This document shows, piece by piece, positions 9,394 to 19,016 of a stretch of 64,000 nucleotides of DNA; position 1 is the first letter of the stretch; every line of letters starts with the position of its first letter. The notes beneath the pieces are model-generated. The model did no database searches. It was not told the origin of the DNA and saw only the letters and a list, made by a program, of their open reading frames with translations. The stretch comes from Pseudoalteromonas rubra. GTDB lineage: Bacteria; Pseudomonadota; Gammaproteobacteria; Enterobacterales; Alteromonadaceae. The position numbers were made by a program, and so were the translations under genes. Location: positions 1-64,000 of the forward strand of contig NZ_PNCI01000044.1 in the NCBI RefSeq assembly GCF_005887095.1. The letters run 5' to 3'.

Positions 9394-10154
9394 AAAGCTT
9401 GTGGGTCAATCATTCGGCGCAGTGCTATCCATTGTCGTCCTATCAGTTCATGGACATAAGTGGTTACAGCGTTTAGTACAGATGCACTGGCGATAAAGCG
9501 CCGATACTCAGGCGAATTACCATAACTGTAAAATTGTACTGGCGCGGCAAGAGTATCCACACCCTGTGCAGAAAATAAATCTTGTGCGCGTGCCATGTGG
9601 CTGGCAGATGTGACCAGGGCAACCTTACTGTCAACTAATCTGGTTGCGAGCAATAAAGCCTCTTCGGCTGTATCCCGGGCTCTTGGGTTTTGAATAATTT
9701 TATTTGCGCGAATGCCAAGGGCAATTGCTGTTTTGCCCATCATAGCGCTGCTTGTTGTTTTGCCATCTCCGGCGCCTGACACTATAAGCTGCGCATGAGG
9801 GTAGGCATGAAGTAGTCTGAGCCCCTCGGTCAGGCGAGAAAGCGCACAGCCTGATAATTGTAGGTTGGCCGGCAATCGAGGTGCAGGGCTCACGCCACAC
9901 CCCAGTACGACGACGTAGTCTATATGTTGATGCTTACTCGTTGAAAACGGAGCTAACCGTTTTTCTGAGGGGGTTATCAGTATGTCCGCAAAGAAAGGGG
10001 TACTGATCGTCCACAAGCTGACTACCAGCAGCCAGCCAGCGAGGTAAGATTTGATATTTATCCTGGCGATAAACAGCAAGCAGAGCGCCAGTAACAGCAG
10101 GGTCACGGGTAAGGGCATCAACAGTGACCCAATTACCTTTTTTACCTCAAACAT
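9390..10154 (-). CDS. ElyC/YdcF family (DUF218) envelope protein
   Basis: A 254-residue protein with two N-terminal membrane segments (about residues 10-30 and 37-57) and a periplasmic DUF218 domain. Family motifs are VVVLGCGV near residue 82, AQLIVSGAGDG, the NPRARDTAEEA helix and VALVTSASHMARA. In E. coli ElyC is needed for envelope integrity and acts in peptidoglycan precursor metabolism at low temperature. That role is transferred by family and length. Gene-free DNA separates it from both neighbours. Confidence 0.85.
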   Translation of the reverse strand: MFEVKKVIGSLLMPLPVTLLLLALCLLFIARINIKSYLAGWLLVVSLWTISTPFFADILITPSEKRLAPFSTSKHQHIDYVVVLGCGVSPAPRLPANLQLSGCALSRLTEGLRLLHAYPHAQLIVSGAGDGKTTSSAMMGKTAIALGIRANKIIQNPRARDTAEEALLLATRLVDSKVALVTSASHMARAQDLFSAQGVDTLAAPVQFYSYGNSPEYRRFIASASVLNAVTTYVHELIGRQWIALRRMIDPQAL

Positions 10155-10237
10155 AAAAATGATCCGTTTATATTAGTCTGCGCCCAGTTTACCTCTATTA
10201 TCCCCCAATTGCGTGGGTAAATTTGTTGAATGCTTGT

Positions 10238-11128
10238 TTAGCGATTTACGGATTGCTTGCATGTATTCAGGAAGTGACGGTAAACCGGGTTATCCTTCAT
10301 ATTCTTTTTCATTGCAAGATACATAGGGCGGTTCAAGCCCAATGCCCCTAAAGGTATAGACTTGATCAATCCCTGACTTTCATAGGGAGTAACTAACCAA
10401 TCTGGTAGCGCCGCGACACCCATCCCGGCACTGACCAATTGAAATATCAGTAACCCCTGGTCCACGGTTTTCAACGTACCGTCAAATCGGGCATTCTGGA
10501 TAAAGTGTTTGAAGATATCCTGACGCTCTTTAGGAATGGGGTAAGAAATAATGGTTTCGTCTTTCAGATCGAGTGCGGTGACATAGGCTTTTTTAGCAAG
10601 TTCGTGATCAGGTGCAACAATGAGTTTCAGTTTGAAGTCAAAAATATGTGCATATTCTACGTGCTCAGGCTCACGAATATCCGAGGTCAGGACCAAATCT
10701 AGCTCATCACTGAGTAATTCGGGGATCGCGTCATAGCTAAAACCGCGTTCATAATCCACCTTGATGTCTGGCCAGAAGTTATTGAACTCTTTAATGGTCG
10801 GTAGCAACCAGTGAAAACAGGCATGGCATTCAACACTGAGTCTCAATTGTGAGATAGGTTGATTGAGACTTTCTTTAAGACGGCACTTGGTGGCCTCGAC
10901 CTTAGGTAAAACATCATTAGCGAGTTCTAGCAAAAGCATGCCCTGTGGGGTAAAGCGAACAGGCTGAGTCTTGCGCTCAAACAACTGACAGTCTAGTTTG
11001 TTTTCCAGATCTTTGATTTGGTGAGAAAGTGCTGACTGAGTGAGGAATAACTCACGCGCTGTATTGACCAGTGATCCGGTTTCTTTCAGGGTCGCTATGG
11101 TTTTTAAGTGCTTTATATCTATCATCAT
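10238..11128 (-). CDS. metR: LysR-type activator of methionine biosynthesis MetR
   Basis: A 296-residue LysR regulator that matches MetR closely from the N-terminus (IDIKHLKTIATLKETGSL) through QSALSHQIKDLE, QPVRFTPQG and VECHACFHWLLPTIKEF to the GMGVAALPDW segment. In E. coli MetR responds to homocysteine and activates metE and metH. The start is one of two adjacent ATGs; the first has GAGA at better spacing, the second corresponds to the E. coli start. A MetJ-type box (AGACGTCT) lies about 80 bp upstream. metE, the usual divergent neighbour, is absent here. Confidence 0.92.
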   Translation of the reverse strand: MMIDIKHLKTIATLKETGSLVNTARELFLTQSALSHQIKDLENKLDCQLFERKTQPVRFTPQGMLLLELANDVLPKVEATKCRLKESLNQPISQLRLSVECHACFHWLLPTIKEFNNFWPDIKVDYERGFSYDAIPELLSDELDLVLTSDIREPEHVEYAHIFDFKLKLIVAPDHELAKKAYVTALDLKDETIISYPIPKERQDIFKHFIQNARFDGTLKTVDQGLLIFQLVSAGMGVAALPDWLVTPYESQGLIKSIPLGALGLNRPMYLAMKKNMKDNPVYRHFLNTCKQSVNR

Positions 11129-11198
11129 CAACAAATCTCATTCTAAACGTGAGTAAAACTCAGATTACACCCATACTACGCTGTGAATCCAAGCTATT

Positions 11199-11214
11199 CA
11201 ACGTCTAGACGTCT
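11199..11214. promoter_or_regulatory. MetJ-type operator (met box pair)
   Basis: AGACGTCT at 11207-11214 is a perfect met box. The preceding 8-mer CAACGTCT matches 6 of 8, giving the tandem that a MetJ dimer pair needs. It lies 71-86 bp upstream of the metR start and would repress metR, and possibly a divergent transcript, when S-adenosylmethionine is plentiful. Confidence 0.6.
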
Positions 11215-11249
11215 ATAAATCCAGCAGCGATTGACTAAATATTTACAAA

Positions 11250-11708
11250 ATTACTATAGCATTATTTTTGACAGCGTTGTCATTCTTTATTTAACTTTTT
11301 TTAAAAAAATTACAATTTAATTTTACTCAAGTTGTTTTTGAGAAAGCATCAGTTGTGAAAATGAGCGCTGAGACGTAAATTTTGGCCATCTAAACTTTCA
11401 AAGAATGCTTGGCATGCTGACACGATACACTCAGAGATTTTCGTATATCTCGACGCAGTGTGCCCTCAACTTAACAGTTAAAAGGATTCAATGAGACAAC
11501 CAATACAACAGGCGTTGCTAAGGGTTTTCACACTCAGTGAATTATGAGGCATGAAAGAGACGTATTGTGGTCGGTTAACTTGTCTCAAAACATTGCCGGG
11601 TTTGAGTTTGCCGGGCCGGTCTAATAGGGGGTGAGTGACATAATCAATTTAACATGCGTCAAAACGTTGAGAGCCATACTGGCTTAATGTGTGTAAGCCA
11701 GTCAACCA
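11250..11708 (+). other. unassigned region divergent from metR, possible short transcript with tiny ORFs
   Basis: No known gene. TTGACA lies at about 11267 in AT-rich DNA. Three very short frames then follow one another. The first, 11491-11547 (18 codons, starting MRQPIQQALL), has AAAGGA 4 nt before its ATG. The second, 11544-11624 (26 codons), overlaps it by ATGA. The third, 11631-11687 (18 codons), has a GTG start after GGGG. A perfect 9-bp hairpin (ACTGGCTTA / TAAGCCAGT, 11678-11702) and a strong terminator follow. This could be a leader or small-RNA transcript. Coding is unproven. Confidence 0.35.
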
Positions 11709-11733
11709 ATGCCCCCTCAGGGGGCATTTTTCA
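11709..11733 (+). terminator. rho-independent terminator
   Basis: ATGCCCCC / GGGGGCAT stem (11709-11716 and 11720-11727) with a TCA loop and a T-run on the plus strand. It overlaps the 3' end of the minus-strand GGDEF-EAL gene. Its plus-strand T-run implies rightward transcription from the metR-divergent region. Confidence 0.8.
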
Positions 11734-14107
11734 TTGCGACCTTAATCTGCCCTGTTTGTAGAAAGGCCAAAGCCTGTGAAGCTTTAAGAGGGTGAGAAAT
11801 TAAAAAGCCTTGTCCGTACTGACACGATTTGGTACTCAACAGCTGAAACTGGTGTTGAGTTTCTATGCCCTCTGCCACAACTTCCAGGTCCAGTGATTTT
11901 GCAAGCGATAAAATGGCGTCAACCAGCGGGTTTTCTTCATCTGTTAGTTGATTAATAAAACTCTTGTCGATTTTAAGTACATGAATAGGTAGCTGGTGCA
12001 GGTAGCCAAGTGCGGAATATCCGGTACCAAAGTCGTCCAGATACAGCTTAACGCCAAAAGGTGACAGGCCATTAATAACCTTGGTAGCCAGGCTAAGGTT
12101 TTCAATCAAACCAGATTCAGTAATCTCAAGGCTGAGTGCCCCTTGGTTTAGTTGGTAGGTTTGATATAGAGCTGCAATCTGCTCAACAAATTCCAAACTG
12201 GCAAAGTGACGTGAAGAGACGTTGACGGTCAGGCTGATGTCCTCAAAGCCGGCTGCCTGCCACTGCGCTACTTGTTTTGCCGCCAATGCAAGTAAGTGTA
12301 AATCGAGGTCGATAATTTGACCTGTCTGTTCTGCGATGGGTATAAAGTCGTCAGGCGTGACCAGGCCATTTTTAGGGTGGTGCCAGCGCACCAGAGATTC
12401 GAAACTGACGACCTTGGGGTGAGTGAGAGTAAAAATGGGCTGATAATATAGCTCAAACTCTCCGTTCTTAATCCCGTTTTGTAGATCGTTTTCTATATCA
12501 GCCTGCTGTTTTAGCTTCTTACGCATCTCATTATTGAAATAGCGGATCTGGCTGCGCCCCGCAGATTTAGCTTCATACATGGCTGCGTCAGCCTGTTGCA
12601 GCAAGGTAATGGCGTTGTCTGAGTCGCTGGAGGTAAAGGCGACACCAATGCTGCTTGAAGCCTGCAGCAGGTGGCCGTCGATATGAATGGGTTTGGCGAT
12701 GGCTCCCGTGATCCGCTCCAGGGCTAGTTCGACTTGGTGTTTGTCACTAATATTTTCCATAAAAATGGCGAATTCATCCCCTCCCAGGCGCGCAAAGGTG
12801 TCAGTTTTTCGAATACAACCTCGGATAAGATCAACAATGGCCACTAAAAAGTGATCGCCGACATCGTGCCCCAGCGCGTCATTGATGCTTTTGAAGCGAT
12901 CCAGGTCAAGATATAACAAGCAATGCTGCTGTGCAGACTGACTCCGTCCTAAAGACAAAATGGCATGTTTAATCCGCTCCAGCATCAGGTAGCGATTTGC
13001 CAGACCTGTTAAGTCATCGTGCAGTGCTCTGTGCTCCAGTGCCTGGCGGGCAAGGCGTCGGTCGATGGCCATGCTGAGCTGTCGACTGATGTAGGTTAAA
13101 ATGGCTTTATGATGTTGGCTGAATGCCTGGTCGTTGTCATAGCTTTGCAATACTACGACGCCCTGATATTGGTCATTGACGACAAAGGGAACACCGAGCC
13201 AGGAGCGTGGCGAGCGGCCGACCATTTTAAAGTTCTGCTGCTTTACATGCATTAAAAATTGCTGATGGTCACACAACAAGGGTTTTTGTTGCTTGATAAT
13301 GTAATAAGAGGCAGTGTGCTTTATCTGCTCTTTGGAGACTTTTTGGTGGGCACTGCATTTAACGCCTGCCTCAATCAGATAATCTATCTCCAGGACATCA
13401 AGCTGGGTGTCGTAAAGACCGATAAAGCAGTTTTCCGCCGGTAATTGTGAGCAAATGATGCCATAGAGCTCATCATAAAAAGCGTCTAAATTGCGTGACT
13501 GATAAGTGATATTCGCGATTTTCAGCAAGCACTTTTCCAGTTGTTGTGCCTGGTGCAGCTGATCTACAGTGGCTGTGAGGTGGTCCAGTGTCCGCACCTG
13601 ATGAATTTTGGCGCTGAGCAAATGGGCAACGGTAGAGAGGATCTGCAAATGCGCTTGTGTGAAGTAATCTGGTTCTGGGTGCTCACAGTCAATCACACCC
13701 AATAAGGTGTTTTCATACACCAATGGCACGCATAGTTCCGATAGCGCTGGCCGGGCGTCGGCTATGTACATAGGTTCAAGAGCGACGTTCCCAGAAAGAA
13801 AAGGTTGCTTAGTACGCGCAACGTGGCCTGTGATCCCCGCAGCAAAAGGAATGCGTTGTTGGCGCACTTCATGGCCAATGTCTTTGTGCACCACCCCCAT
13901 ACTGGCAACGACATCCAGAAATTGACCCGCAGGGTCGCTAAGATAAATAACACAATCAACAAATCCTAATCGGCTTACTACCTGGCTGGTCACATAGTCA
14001 AAGAGCTCATCCAGGTGTGTGATCTGCAATAGCGACGATGAAAACTGGTTGATGATGCTTAACTGTTCGGTTTTTGATTCTAGTTTTGCTTCTGACAGTA
14101 TTGGCAT
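11717..14107 (-). CDS. GAF-GAF-GGDEF-EAL cyclic-di-GMP signalling protein
   Basis: A 796-residue cytosolic protein without membrane segments. Two GAF-like sensor domains (about 20-165 and 200-345) precede a diguanylate cyclase domain with an intact active site (LARLGGDEFAIF) and a phosphodiesterase domain (about 545-780). In the latter the signature is ESL rather than EAL (SFESLVRWHHP), keeping the metal-binding Glu. The DDFGTGYS and AEGIETQHQF motifs are also intact, so both activities may be present. The ligand of the GAF domains is unknown. It is divergent from pyrC. Confidence 0.93.
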   Translation of the reverse strand: MPILSEAKLESKTEQLSIINQFSSSLLQITHLDELFDYVTSQVVSRLGFVDCVIYLSDPAGQFLDVVASMGVVHKDIGHEVRQQRIPFAAGITGHVARTKQPFLSGNVALEPMYIADARPALSELCVPLVYENTLLGVIDCEHPEPDYFTQAHLQILSTVAHLLSAKIHQVRTLDHLTATVDQLHQAQQLEKCLLKIANITYQSRNLDAFYDELYGIICSQLPAENCFIGLYDTQLDVLEIDYLIEAGVKCSAHQKVSKEQIKHTASYYIIKQQKPLLCDHQQFLMHVKQQNFKMVGRSPRSWLGVPFVVNDQYQGVVVLQSYDNDQAFSQHHKAILTYISRQLSMAIDRRLARQALEHRALHDDLTGLANRYLMLERIKHAILSLGRSQSAQQHCLLYLDLDRFKSINDALGHDVGDHFLVAIVDLIRGCIRKTDTFARLGGDEFAIFMENISDKHQVELALERITGAIAKPIHIDGHLLQASSSIGVAFTSSDSDNAITLLQQADAAMYEAKSAGRSQIRYFNNEMRKKLKQQADIENDLQNGIKNGEFELYYQPIFTLTHPKVVSFESLVRWHHPKNGLVTPDDFIPIAEQTGQIIDLDLHLLALAAKQVAQWQAAGFEDISLTVNVSSRHFASLEFVEQIAALYQTYQLNQGALSLEITESGLIENLSLATKVINGLSPFGVKLYLDDFGTGYSALGYLHQLPIHVLKIDKSFINQLTDEENPLVDAILSLAKSLDLEVVAEGIETQHQFQLLSTKSCQYGQGFLISHPLKASQALAFLQTGQIKVAMKNAP

Positions 14108-14317
14108 GGCATGGGCCTGATTACTTAATCTTCGACCATGTTAACGCTCTTAAATCATGCGTTACAGTCAATGTTGCAATTAAATTGCTATTTGCTGTAA
14201 ACCTGATGACACTTTTGCGACATTGCGGACGCCAAAGCATGTCGGGTTGGCCTTAAAAACTTTACTAACCTGCTGGCTCGGCCTATGATCGGGCAAATTC
14301 AGTAGTGGGAAAGAGCA

Positions 14318-15361
14318 ATGACAAGTAAACAGACCTTAACAATCACTCGTCCGGACGACTGGCATGTGCATCTGCGTGATGGTGCGGTACTCGTTGACAC
14401 TGTGCGCGACATCAGTCGCTATATGGGGCGTGCTATTATCATGCCTAATCTGGTGCCACCGGCGACTTGTACACAAAGTGCATTGGCTTATCGGGAACGT
14501 ATCCTCGCAGCACAACCTAAAGCGCAATTTGAGCCGCTGATGGTATTGTACCTGACTGATAATACCAGTGCTGAAGAGATCCGAGCTGCAAAAGCCAGTG
14601 GACACATAGTTGCTGCAAAGCTATACCCTGCTGGTGCAACTACCAATTCAGACTCAGGTGTGACTGACGTTGAAAATATTTACCCTATCCTTGAAGTGAT
14701 GCAGGAAGTGGGTATGTTGCTACTTGTGCACGGTGAAGTGACGGACTCTTCGATTGATATTTTCGATCGTGAAAAGGTATTTATCGACACTAAGCTTAAA
14801 AAGGTCGTCGATGCGTTTCCCAAACTGAAAATCGTGTTAGAACACATTACCACTCAGGATGCGGTCGAGTTTGTTGAAGCGGCACCAGATAATGTTGCAG
14901 CGACAATTACTGCGCATCATTTGCTGTACAACCGTAATCACATGCTAGCTGGTGGCATCCGCCCTCACTATTACTGTTTACCGATATTGAAGCGCAATAC
15001 ACATCAGCAAGCACTATTGCGTGCCGCGACCAGTGGCAGTAAAAAGTTCTTCCTGGGCACTGACTCTGCACCGCATGCCAAAGATAAAAAAGAAGCAGCT
15101 TGTGGGTGTGCTGGTGCCTACACAGCCCATGCCGCTATTGAGCTGTACGCGGAAGCATTTGAAGAGGCCGATGCACTGGATAAGCTAGAAGGTTTTGCGA
15201 GTCACTTTGGTCCGGATTTTTATGGCTTACCACGTAATACAGACACCATTACGCTGGAGAAAACCAGTTGGCAGGTACCAGAGTCTTACCCTCTGGGGGA
15301 TACTCAGGTTGTGCCAATCAAAGCGGGTGCTAGCGTCGACTGGCAGGTTGTCGCTGAATAA
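14318..15361 (+). CDS. pyrC: dihydroorotase
   Basis: A 347-residue class II dihydroorotase (E. coli 348) that cyclises carbamoyl-aspartate to dihydroorotate in pyrimidine synthesis. Zinc-site motifs are visible: HVHLRDG near residue 17, the carbamylated-lysine segment AAKLYPAG near 102, LVHGEV, LEHITT, and GTDSAPH near 250. The substrate-binding Arg/Asn are in MPNLVPP and neighbours. It is a single gene with its own terminator. Confidence 0.98.
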   Translation: MTSKQTLTITRPDDWHVHLRDGAVLVDTVRDISRYMGRAIIMPNLVPPATCTQSALAYRERILAAQPKAQFEPLMVLYLTDNTSAEEIRAAKASGHIVAAKLYPAGATTNSDSGVTDVENIYPILEVMQEVGMLLLVHGEVTDSSIDIFDREKVFIDTKLKKVVDAFPKLKIVLEHITTQDAVEFVEAAPDNVAATITAHHLLYNRNHMLAGGIRPHYYCLPILKRNTHQQALLRAATSGSKKFFLGTDSAPHAKDKKEAACGCAGAYTAHAAIELYAEAFEEADALDKLEGFASHFGPDFYGLPRNTDTITLEKTSWQVPESYPLGDTQVVPIKAGASVDWQVVAE

Positions 15362-15380
15362 ACACGAGATAATATATGAC

Positions 15381-15404
15381 AAGGCAGCTGAGGCTGCCTT
15401 TTTT
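15381..15404 (+). terminator. terminator after pyrC
   Basis: Stem AAGGCAGC / GCTGCCTT (15381-15388 and 15393-15400), TGAG loop, then a T-run. Confidence 0.88.
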
Positions 15405-15450
15405 GTACAAGTTGATACCGTGCAACCTAAGTGGCTATGCCACGTTTTAG

Positions 15451-16281
15451 TCAAGGATGCGTCGCTTTTTGTAAAATGGTATTCAAGGCTTCATCCATTT
15501 TTGCGATAAAGTCAGCTTTAAATGGGTATTTTCCTTCGTACCCTTTCAGGTAGCCGATATGGGCACTGCGGCTCAGCACCACACGATCTTCGACAAATGA
15601 TTGCGCTGTTAATCCGGGCAATTGGTCTTGCAGATCACTAATGCCAATCAAAGTTGAAAGCCTGTCGTTGATGTAGCAGTCGATTCTTTTTTTAAATAAC
15701 TTGATGATGTTAGCGCGGGTGTTCTTATTTTCCCAGACAGTAATGTGTCCAGTTTTTCTTGCTTGTTTGAGCGCATCGTCGAGGATCAAAAAGCCTGCGT
15801 TCAGGCCGATATTAATTGGTGCAAGCTCGCTGTCACGCTGAGTGATATTTTGTAAAGTAATACCTGGGTTGCAAAACGCCACGACCTCCTCTTGTTTAAG
15901 CGCGACCGAGTAAGGCCAGATATAGGGGCGTGTGTCAAGATGGACATAAGGTGGCATCAGTGCGAATGCTTCACCATGCTCTAATGCCGCTACGCCTCTT
16001 TTCCAGGGAATGGGGCGTAGCTCAACCAGGTAATCCTCCTTGATGAGTTTCGCGGCCTCAAGGATAAGGGTGGGATAAATCCCGACCAGTTTGCCATCCT
16101 GAACATAAGAGTAGGGTGGGTAGCTGTCGTCAGCCAAAATAGTGACTGGTATCGGGCTCGTGGCACGTACAAGAGCACTCGTAAACAAGCCACATAATAC
16201 CAGCAAGCGCACCGTTTGTATGAAACCTGAATACGCGCGAAGCAGGTTCTTGCATTGTCTTGCCTTAAGGACTTCTGACAC
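15451..16281 (-). CDS. periplasmic solute-binding protein (SBP_bac_3-like)
   Basis: A 276-residue exported protein. The hydrophobic segment at about residues 23-40 (TVRLLVLCGLFTSALVRA) is a late signal sequence, so the true start may be further downstream. The mature part begins PIPVTILADDSYPPYSYV and continues with KLVGIYPTLILEAAK, typical of family 3 amino-acid-type binding proteins. The family's DLxxA/MTIT core is poorly conserved. No ABC permease or ATPase is adjacent, so it may act as an orphan binding protein or sensor. The ligand is unknown. Confidence 0.8.
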   Translation of the reverse strand: MSEVLKARQCKNLLRAYSGFIQTVRLLVLCGLFTSALVRATSPIPVTILADDSYPPYSYVQDGKLVGIYPTLILEAAKLIKEDYLVELRPIPWKRGVAALEHGEAFALMPPYVHLDTRPYIWPYSVALKQEEVVAFCNPGITLQNITQRDSELAPINIGLNAGFLILDDALKQARKTGHITVWENKNTRANIIKLFKKRIDCYINDRLSTLIGISDLQDQLPGLTAQSFVEDRVVLSRSAHIGYLKGYEGKYPFKADFIAKMDEALNTILQKATHP

Positions 16282-16409
16282 AGCTGTATTTCCAGCGGTA
16301 AATCTTATTTTAACTTTAGATAATATTTGTTCAGATGCCAGTGTTGGGCTGGTATGGAGAATTAATATTGCAAGCTGTGCGAAGTGTAAGGCGGCGTAAT
16401 GTCATCATT

Positions 16410-16820
16410 ATGAAGTTACGATTACACTCTCATGCTCAGGAGCTGGGTATTTCTTCTTCCCGAAATACGCTCTGTAGCAGGATTCGACGTCAGGATACTC
16501 AGATAGGCACAGGCATGGCACATCTTTTATTAGCACAAACCAATGATCACATTCTTCTCAAGTCTCATCACCGTTTTGGTCGCGCAGAGAGTGGGGTCGA
16601 CACTCAGGTGTTAGGGATTGAAATCTCACGTCACCATGCTGTAATTGTCTGGACAGGAACGCATTGGACGCTCAGAGACACCAGCAAAAACGGTGTGTTC
16701 GTGAACCAGCTTAAAATTTCACCTGATATAGATAGAGTGCTTAACCTCGGTGATGTGATCACTTTTTCAGACTTACACCCACATAGCTATATTGTGAGTT
16801 CCCTAAACCCGCCCGGTTAA
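16410..16820 (+). CDS. small FHA domain protein
   Basis: A protein of about 136 residues consisting almost entirely of one forkhead-associated domain. The phosphothreonine-binding signature is present: HRFGRAESG, then EISRHHAVIVW, then LRDTSKNGVFVNQ. FHA domains dock Thr-phosphorylated partners, but no Ser/Thr kinase or type VI secretion gene is nearby. The start is uncertain. ATG at 16410 has only a distant GGCGG. ATG at 16515 would give about 101 residues and keep the whole domain. Confidence 0.78.
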   Translation: MKLRLHSHAQELGISSSRNTLCSRIRRQDTQIGTGMAHLLLAQTNDHILLKSHHRFGRAESGVDTQVLGIEISRHHAVIVWTGTHWTLRDTSKNGVFVNQLKISPDIDRVLNLGDVITFSDLHPHSYIVSSLNPPG

Positions 16821-16834
16821 ATCTGACTGGTGCT

Positions 16835-17386
16835 TTAAAGCTTGCGGCCCATGACGACAAATTGAATGTCAGGAAACAAAATGCCGGCCTGGGGCGGTAG
16901 CAATGCATCAAAGTGATGCGCCTGCATCGCAGCAACCCGTGCAACAGGACAGTCTAATACAATACACCGACACCCCAATTTTTTAGCCAGCATCAGGCGC
17001 GTTTTAATCAGCTGATTGGCTAACCCTTGGTTTCGCCACTGTGTGGCAACGGCAAGCCGTCCCCAGGTTGCCAGTGGGGTAGCCAGCTTGTCCTTAAGTG
17101 GTTGGTAAAGTTGTTGTTCAGGTAAATGTGCCAGCTCAGTGCATAGATTCATTCTGGCTGTGGCGATGATATTACCCTGATGCTCTGCCAGCCAGATATA
17201 TGCTTCACTATCTGCGCTCTCAAGCCAGGAATCGGGTGTTACGCAGTGACTGATGGTATGTCCCTGCTCGCGCCATATTGTGCTGCGAAACTGACCCAGC
17301 CTGAGTTTGTCTGTATCGTTAAGTGTGCCCGGTGCATAACATTGTAGCGAATAGGCGTGCAGCTGAGGTTGGATGAAAGCTGTCAT
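16835..17386 (-). CDS. GNAT family N-acetyltransferase
   Basis: A 183-residue protein with a GNAT fold: WLAEHQGNIIATARMNL (beta2-beta3), the beta4 strand ATWGRLAVATQWRNQGLANQ supplying the acetyl-CoA loop (Q-W-R-N-Q-G-L-A), and a C-terminal ARVAAMQAHHFDAL helix. The substrate is unknown. It is convergent with the FHA gene, 14 bp apart. Confidence 0.84.
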   Translation of the reverse strand: MTAFIQPQLHAYSLQCYAPGTLNDTDKLRLGQFRSTIWREQGHTISHCVTPDSWLESADSEAYIWLAEHQGNIIATARMNLCTELAHLPEQQLYQPLKDKLATPLATWGRLAVATQWRNQGLANQLIKTRLMLAKKLGCRCIVLDCPVARVAAMQAHHFDALLPPQAGILFPDIQFVVMGRKL

Positions 17387-17519
17387 TATAGTCCTTTATT
17401 GAGAGCAATAACGGCTCAATAGTAGACCAAATTTTAGAACGTGCTAGGTTTTATTCGAGGCTAAACAAATGACAAGACGAAAGGGCAGGCAGGTGCTGTG
17501 CGCACCTGCTATGGAAGCA

Positions 17520-18374
17520 TTAGCTATGATAGTTTTCGCAAGCTTCAAGTGTATTTTCAATCAAGCTGGCAACGGTCATAGGTCCAACACCACCTGGGAC
17601 AGGGGTGATAAAGCTCGCCCGTTGTGCTGCGACGTCGTATTGTACATCGCCTACCAGCTTGCCAGATTCTAGGCGGTTGATACCGACGTCAATGACCATG
17701 GCACCCTCTTTGACCCACTCACCCGGAATAAACTCTGGCTTACCCACGGCAACAACTAGCAGGTCCGCGCGTCTCACGTGTGCTTCCAGATCTTGGGTAA
17801 ATTTGTGACATACCGTCGTCGTACAGCCTGCCAGCAACAGCTCCAGTGACATTGGGCGACCAACAATGTTCGATGCACCAACAACAACAGCATGCATGCC
17901 TTTGTACCTGACACCAGTTGAATCCAGTAGCGTAATGATCCCTTTTGGAGTACAAGGGCGTAGTGCTGGCATACGTTGTGCCAGTCGTCCGACATTATAA
18001 GGGTGGAAACCATCAACATCTTTGTGAGGGTGGATACGTTCCAGCACTTTTTCGGCATCTAATCCGTCAGGCAATGGCAGCTGAACCAGGATACCATCAA
18101 CGTTTGGATCCTGATTGAGCGTGTCCACCAACTCCAGTAATTGCTCTTCACTTGTGTCTGCGGGTAGATCATATGACTTAGATACGAAGCCTACTTCTTC
18201 ACACGCTTTGCGCTTTGAGCCAACATATACCTGGCTGGCGGGGTCCTGGCCAACAAGCACAACTGCTAGTCCTGGCGCTCTGAGCCCCTGATTGATCCGC
18301 GCTGCAACGCGGGTGGCTACGGTATTACGAACTTGTTTCGCAATGACTTTACCGTCGATGATGTTTGCCGTCAT
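17520..18374 (-). CDS. folD: methylenetetrahydrofolate dehydrogenase / cyclohydrolase
   Basis: A 284-residue bifunctional FolD (E. coli 288) that converts 5,10-methylene-THF to 10-formyl-THF with NADP+. The catalytic Lys lies in [13 protein letters not shown]. Other motifs are [23 protein letters not shown], the dinucleotide-binding [12 protein letters not shown], and the C-terminal [12 protein letters not shown]. It is transcribed away from the tRNA operon and stands alone. Confidence 0.97.
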   Translation of the reverse strand: MTANIIDGKVIAKQVRNTVATRVAARINQGLRAPGLAVVLVGQDPASQVYVGSKRKACEEVGFVSKSYDLPADTSEEQLLELVDTLNQDPNVDGILVQLPLPDGLDAEKVLERIHPHKDVDGFHPYNVGRLAQRMPALRPCTPKGIITLLDSTGVRYKGMHAVVVGASNIVGRPMSLELLLAGCTTTVCHKFTQDLEAHVRRADLLVVAVGKPEFIPGEWVKEGAMVIDVGINRLESGKLVGDVQYDVAAQRASFITPVPGGVGPMTVASLIENTLEACENYHS

Positions 18375-18687
18375 GACTGACCTTTAAATTTAAGGGTTAA
18401 TTACTTGAACGATTATAGAGTGTATTAAAGGGGGATACTCTATTTATTGGGGTTCACTGAGTCATCTGTATCAGCATGAGGGCTTGCTCAGGACTGAGTA
18501 CCGAAAAACTTAGGAAGCCGGCTACTATTTTCGCAAAAATCCCCCAAATAGCCAAGCTGGATCCGACACTGGGTATCTTTATTACCTCCGTGTCAGGCAA
18601 AATTGCTGAAAAACCAGTCGCCTTGTTATATAAATTAAACGTTTTGCAGTAAAAATAGTCAGTTGGCATGATTTCTAAAAAAAATGT
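18375..18687. other. gene-poor gap between folD and the tRNA operon
   Basis: It holds the folD promoter region on the minus strand. A 71-codon minus-strand frame (18454-18669) has no ribosome-binding site and no recognisable family, so I do not call it. Confidence 0.5.
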
Positions 18688-18716
18688 TTGACCTCATCCA
18701 GGCAAATCACTATTAT
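18688..18716 (+). promoter_or_regulatory. sigma-70 promoter of the tRNA operon
   Basis: TTGACC (18688-18693) and TATTAT (18711-18716) separated by exactly 17 bp. They are followed by a GC-rich discriminator (GCACCCC), which usually makes stable-RNA promoters sensitive to ppGpp. The first tRNA begins 55 bp downstream. Confidence 0.78.
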
Positions 18717-18770
18717 GCACCCCGTTGTCAACGAGGGGCTCGCAAGAGAAACTCCGAGAATAACAAAAAT

Positions 18771-18847
18771 CGGCGATTAGCGCAGCTTGGTAGCGCACTT
18801 GGTTTGGGTCCAAGGGGTCGCAGGTTCAAATCCTGCATCGCCGACCA
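18771..18847 (+). tRNA. tRNA-Pro (anticodon TGG)
   Basis: 77 nt with encoded CCA. Acceptor CGGCGAT, anticodon loop TTTGGGT with TGG, and T arm GGTTCAAATCC are all visible. Identical copies occur at 19113 and 19209. Confidence 0.97.
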
Positions 18848-18918
18848 CTTTTATTCCTTACGGAATTGAAGTAATCAACGAAAGTTGGTGGTACGCACGA
18901 AGAAGCATTCTTTGCGCC

Positions 18919-18995
<77 letters not shown>

Positions 18996-19016
18996 TTTTA
19001 AATCCACATTTGTAGT

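Noticed and set aside
18454-18669. 71-codon minus-strand frame before the tRNA operon
   Set aside because: No ribosome-binding site and no recognisable domain. It may be chance.
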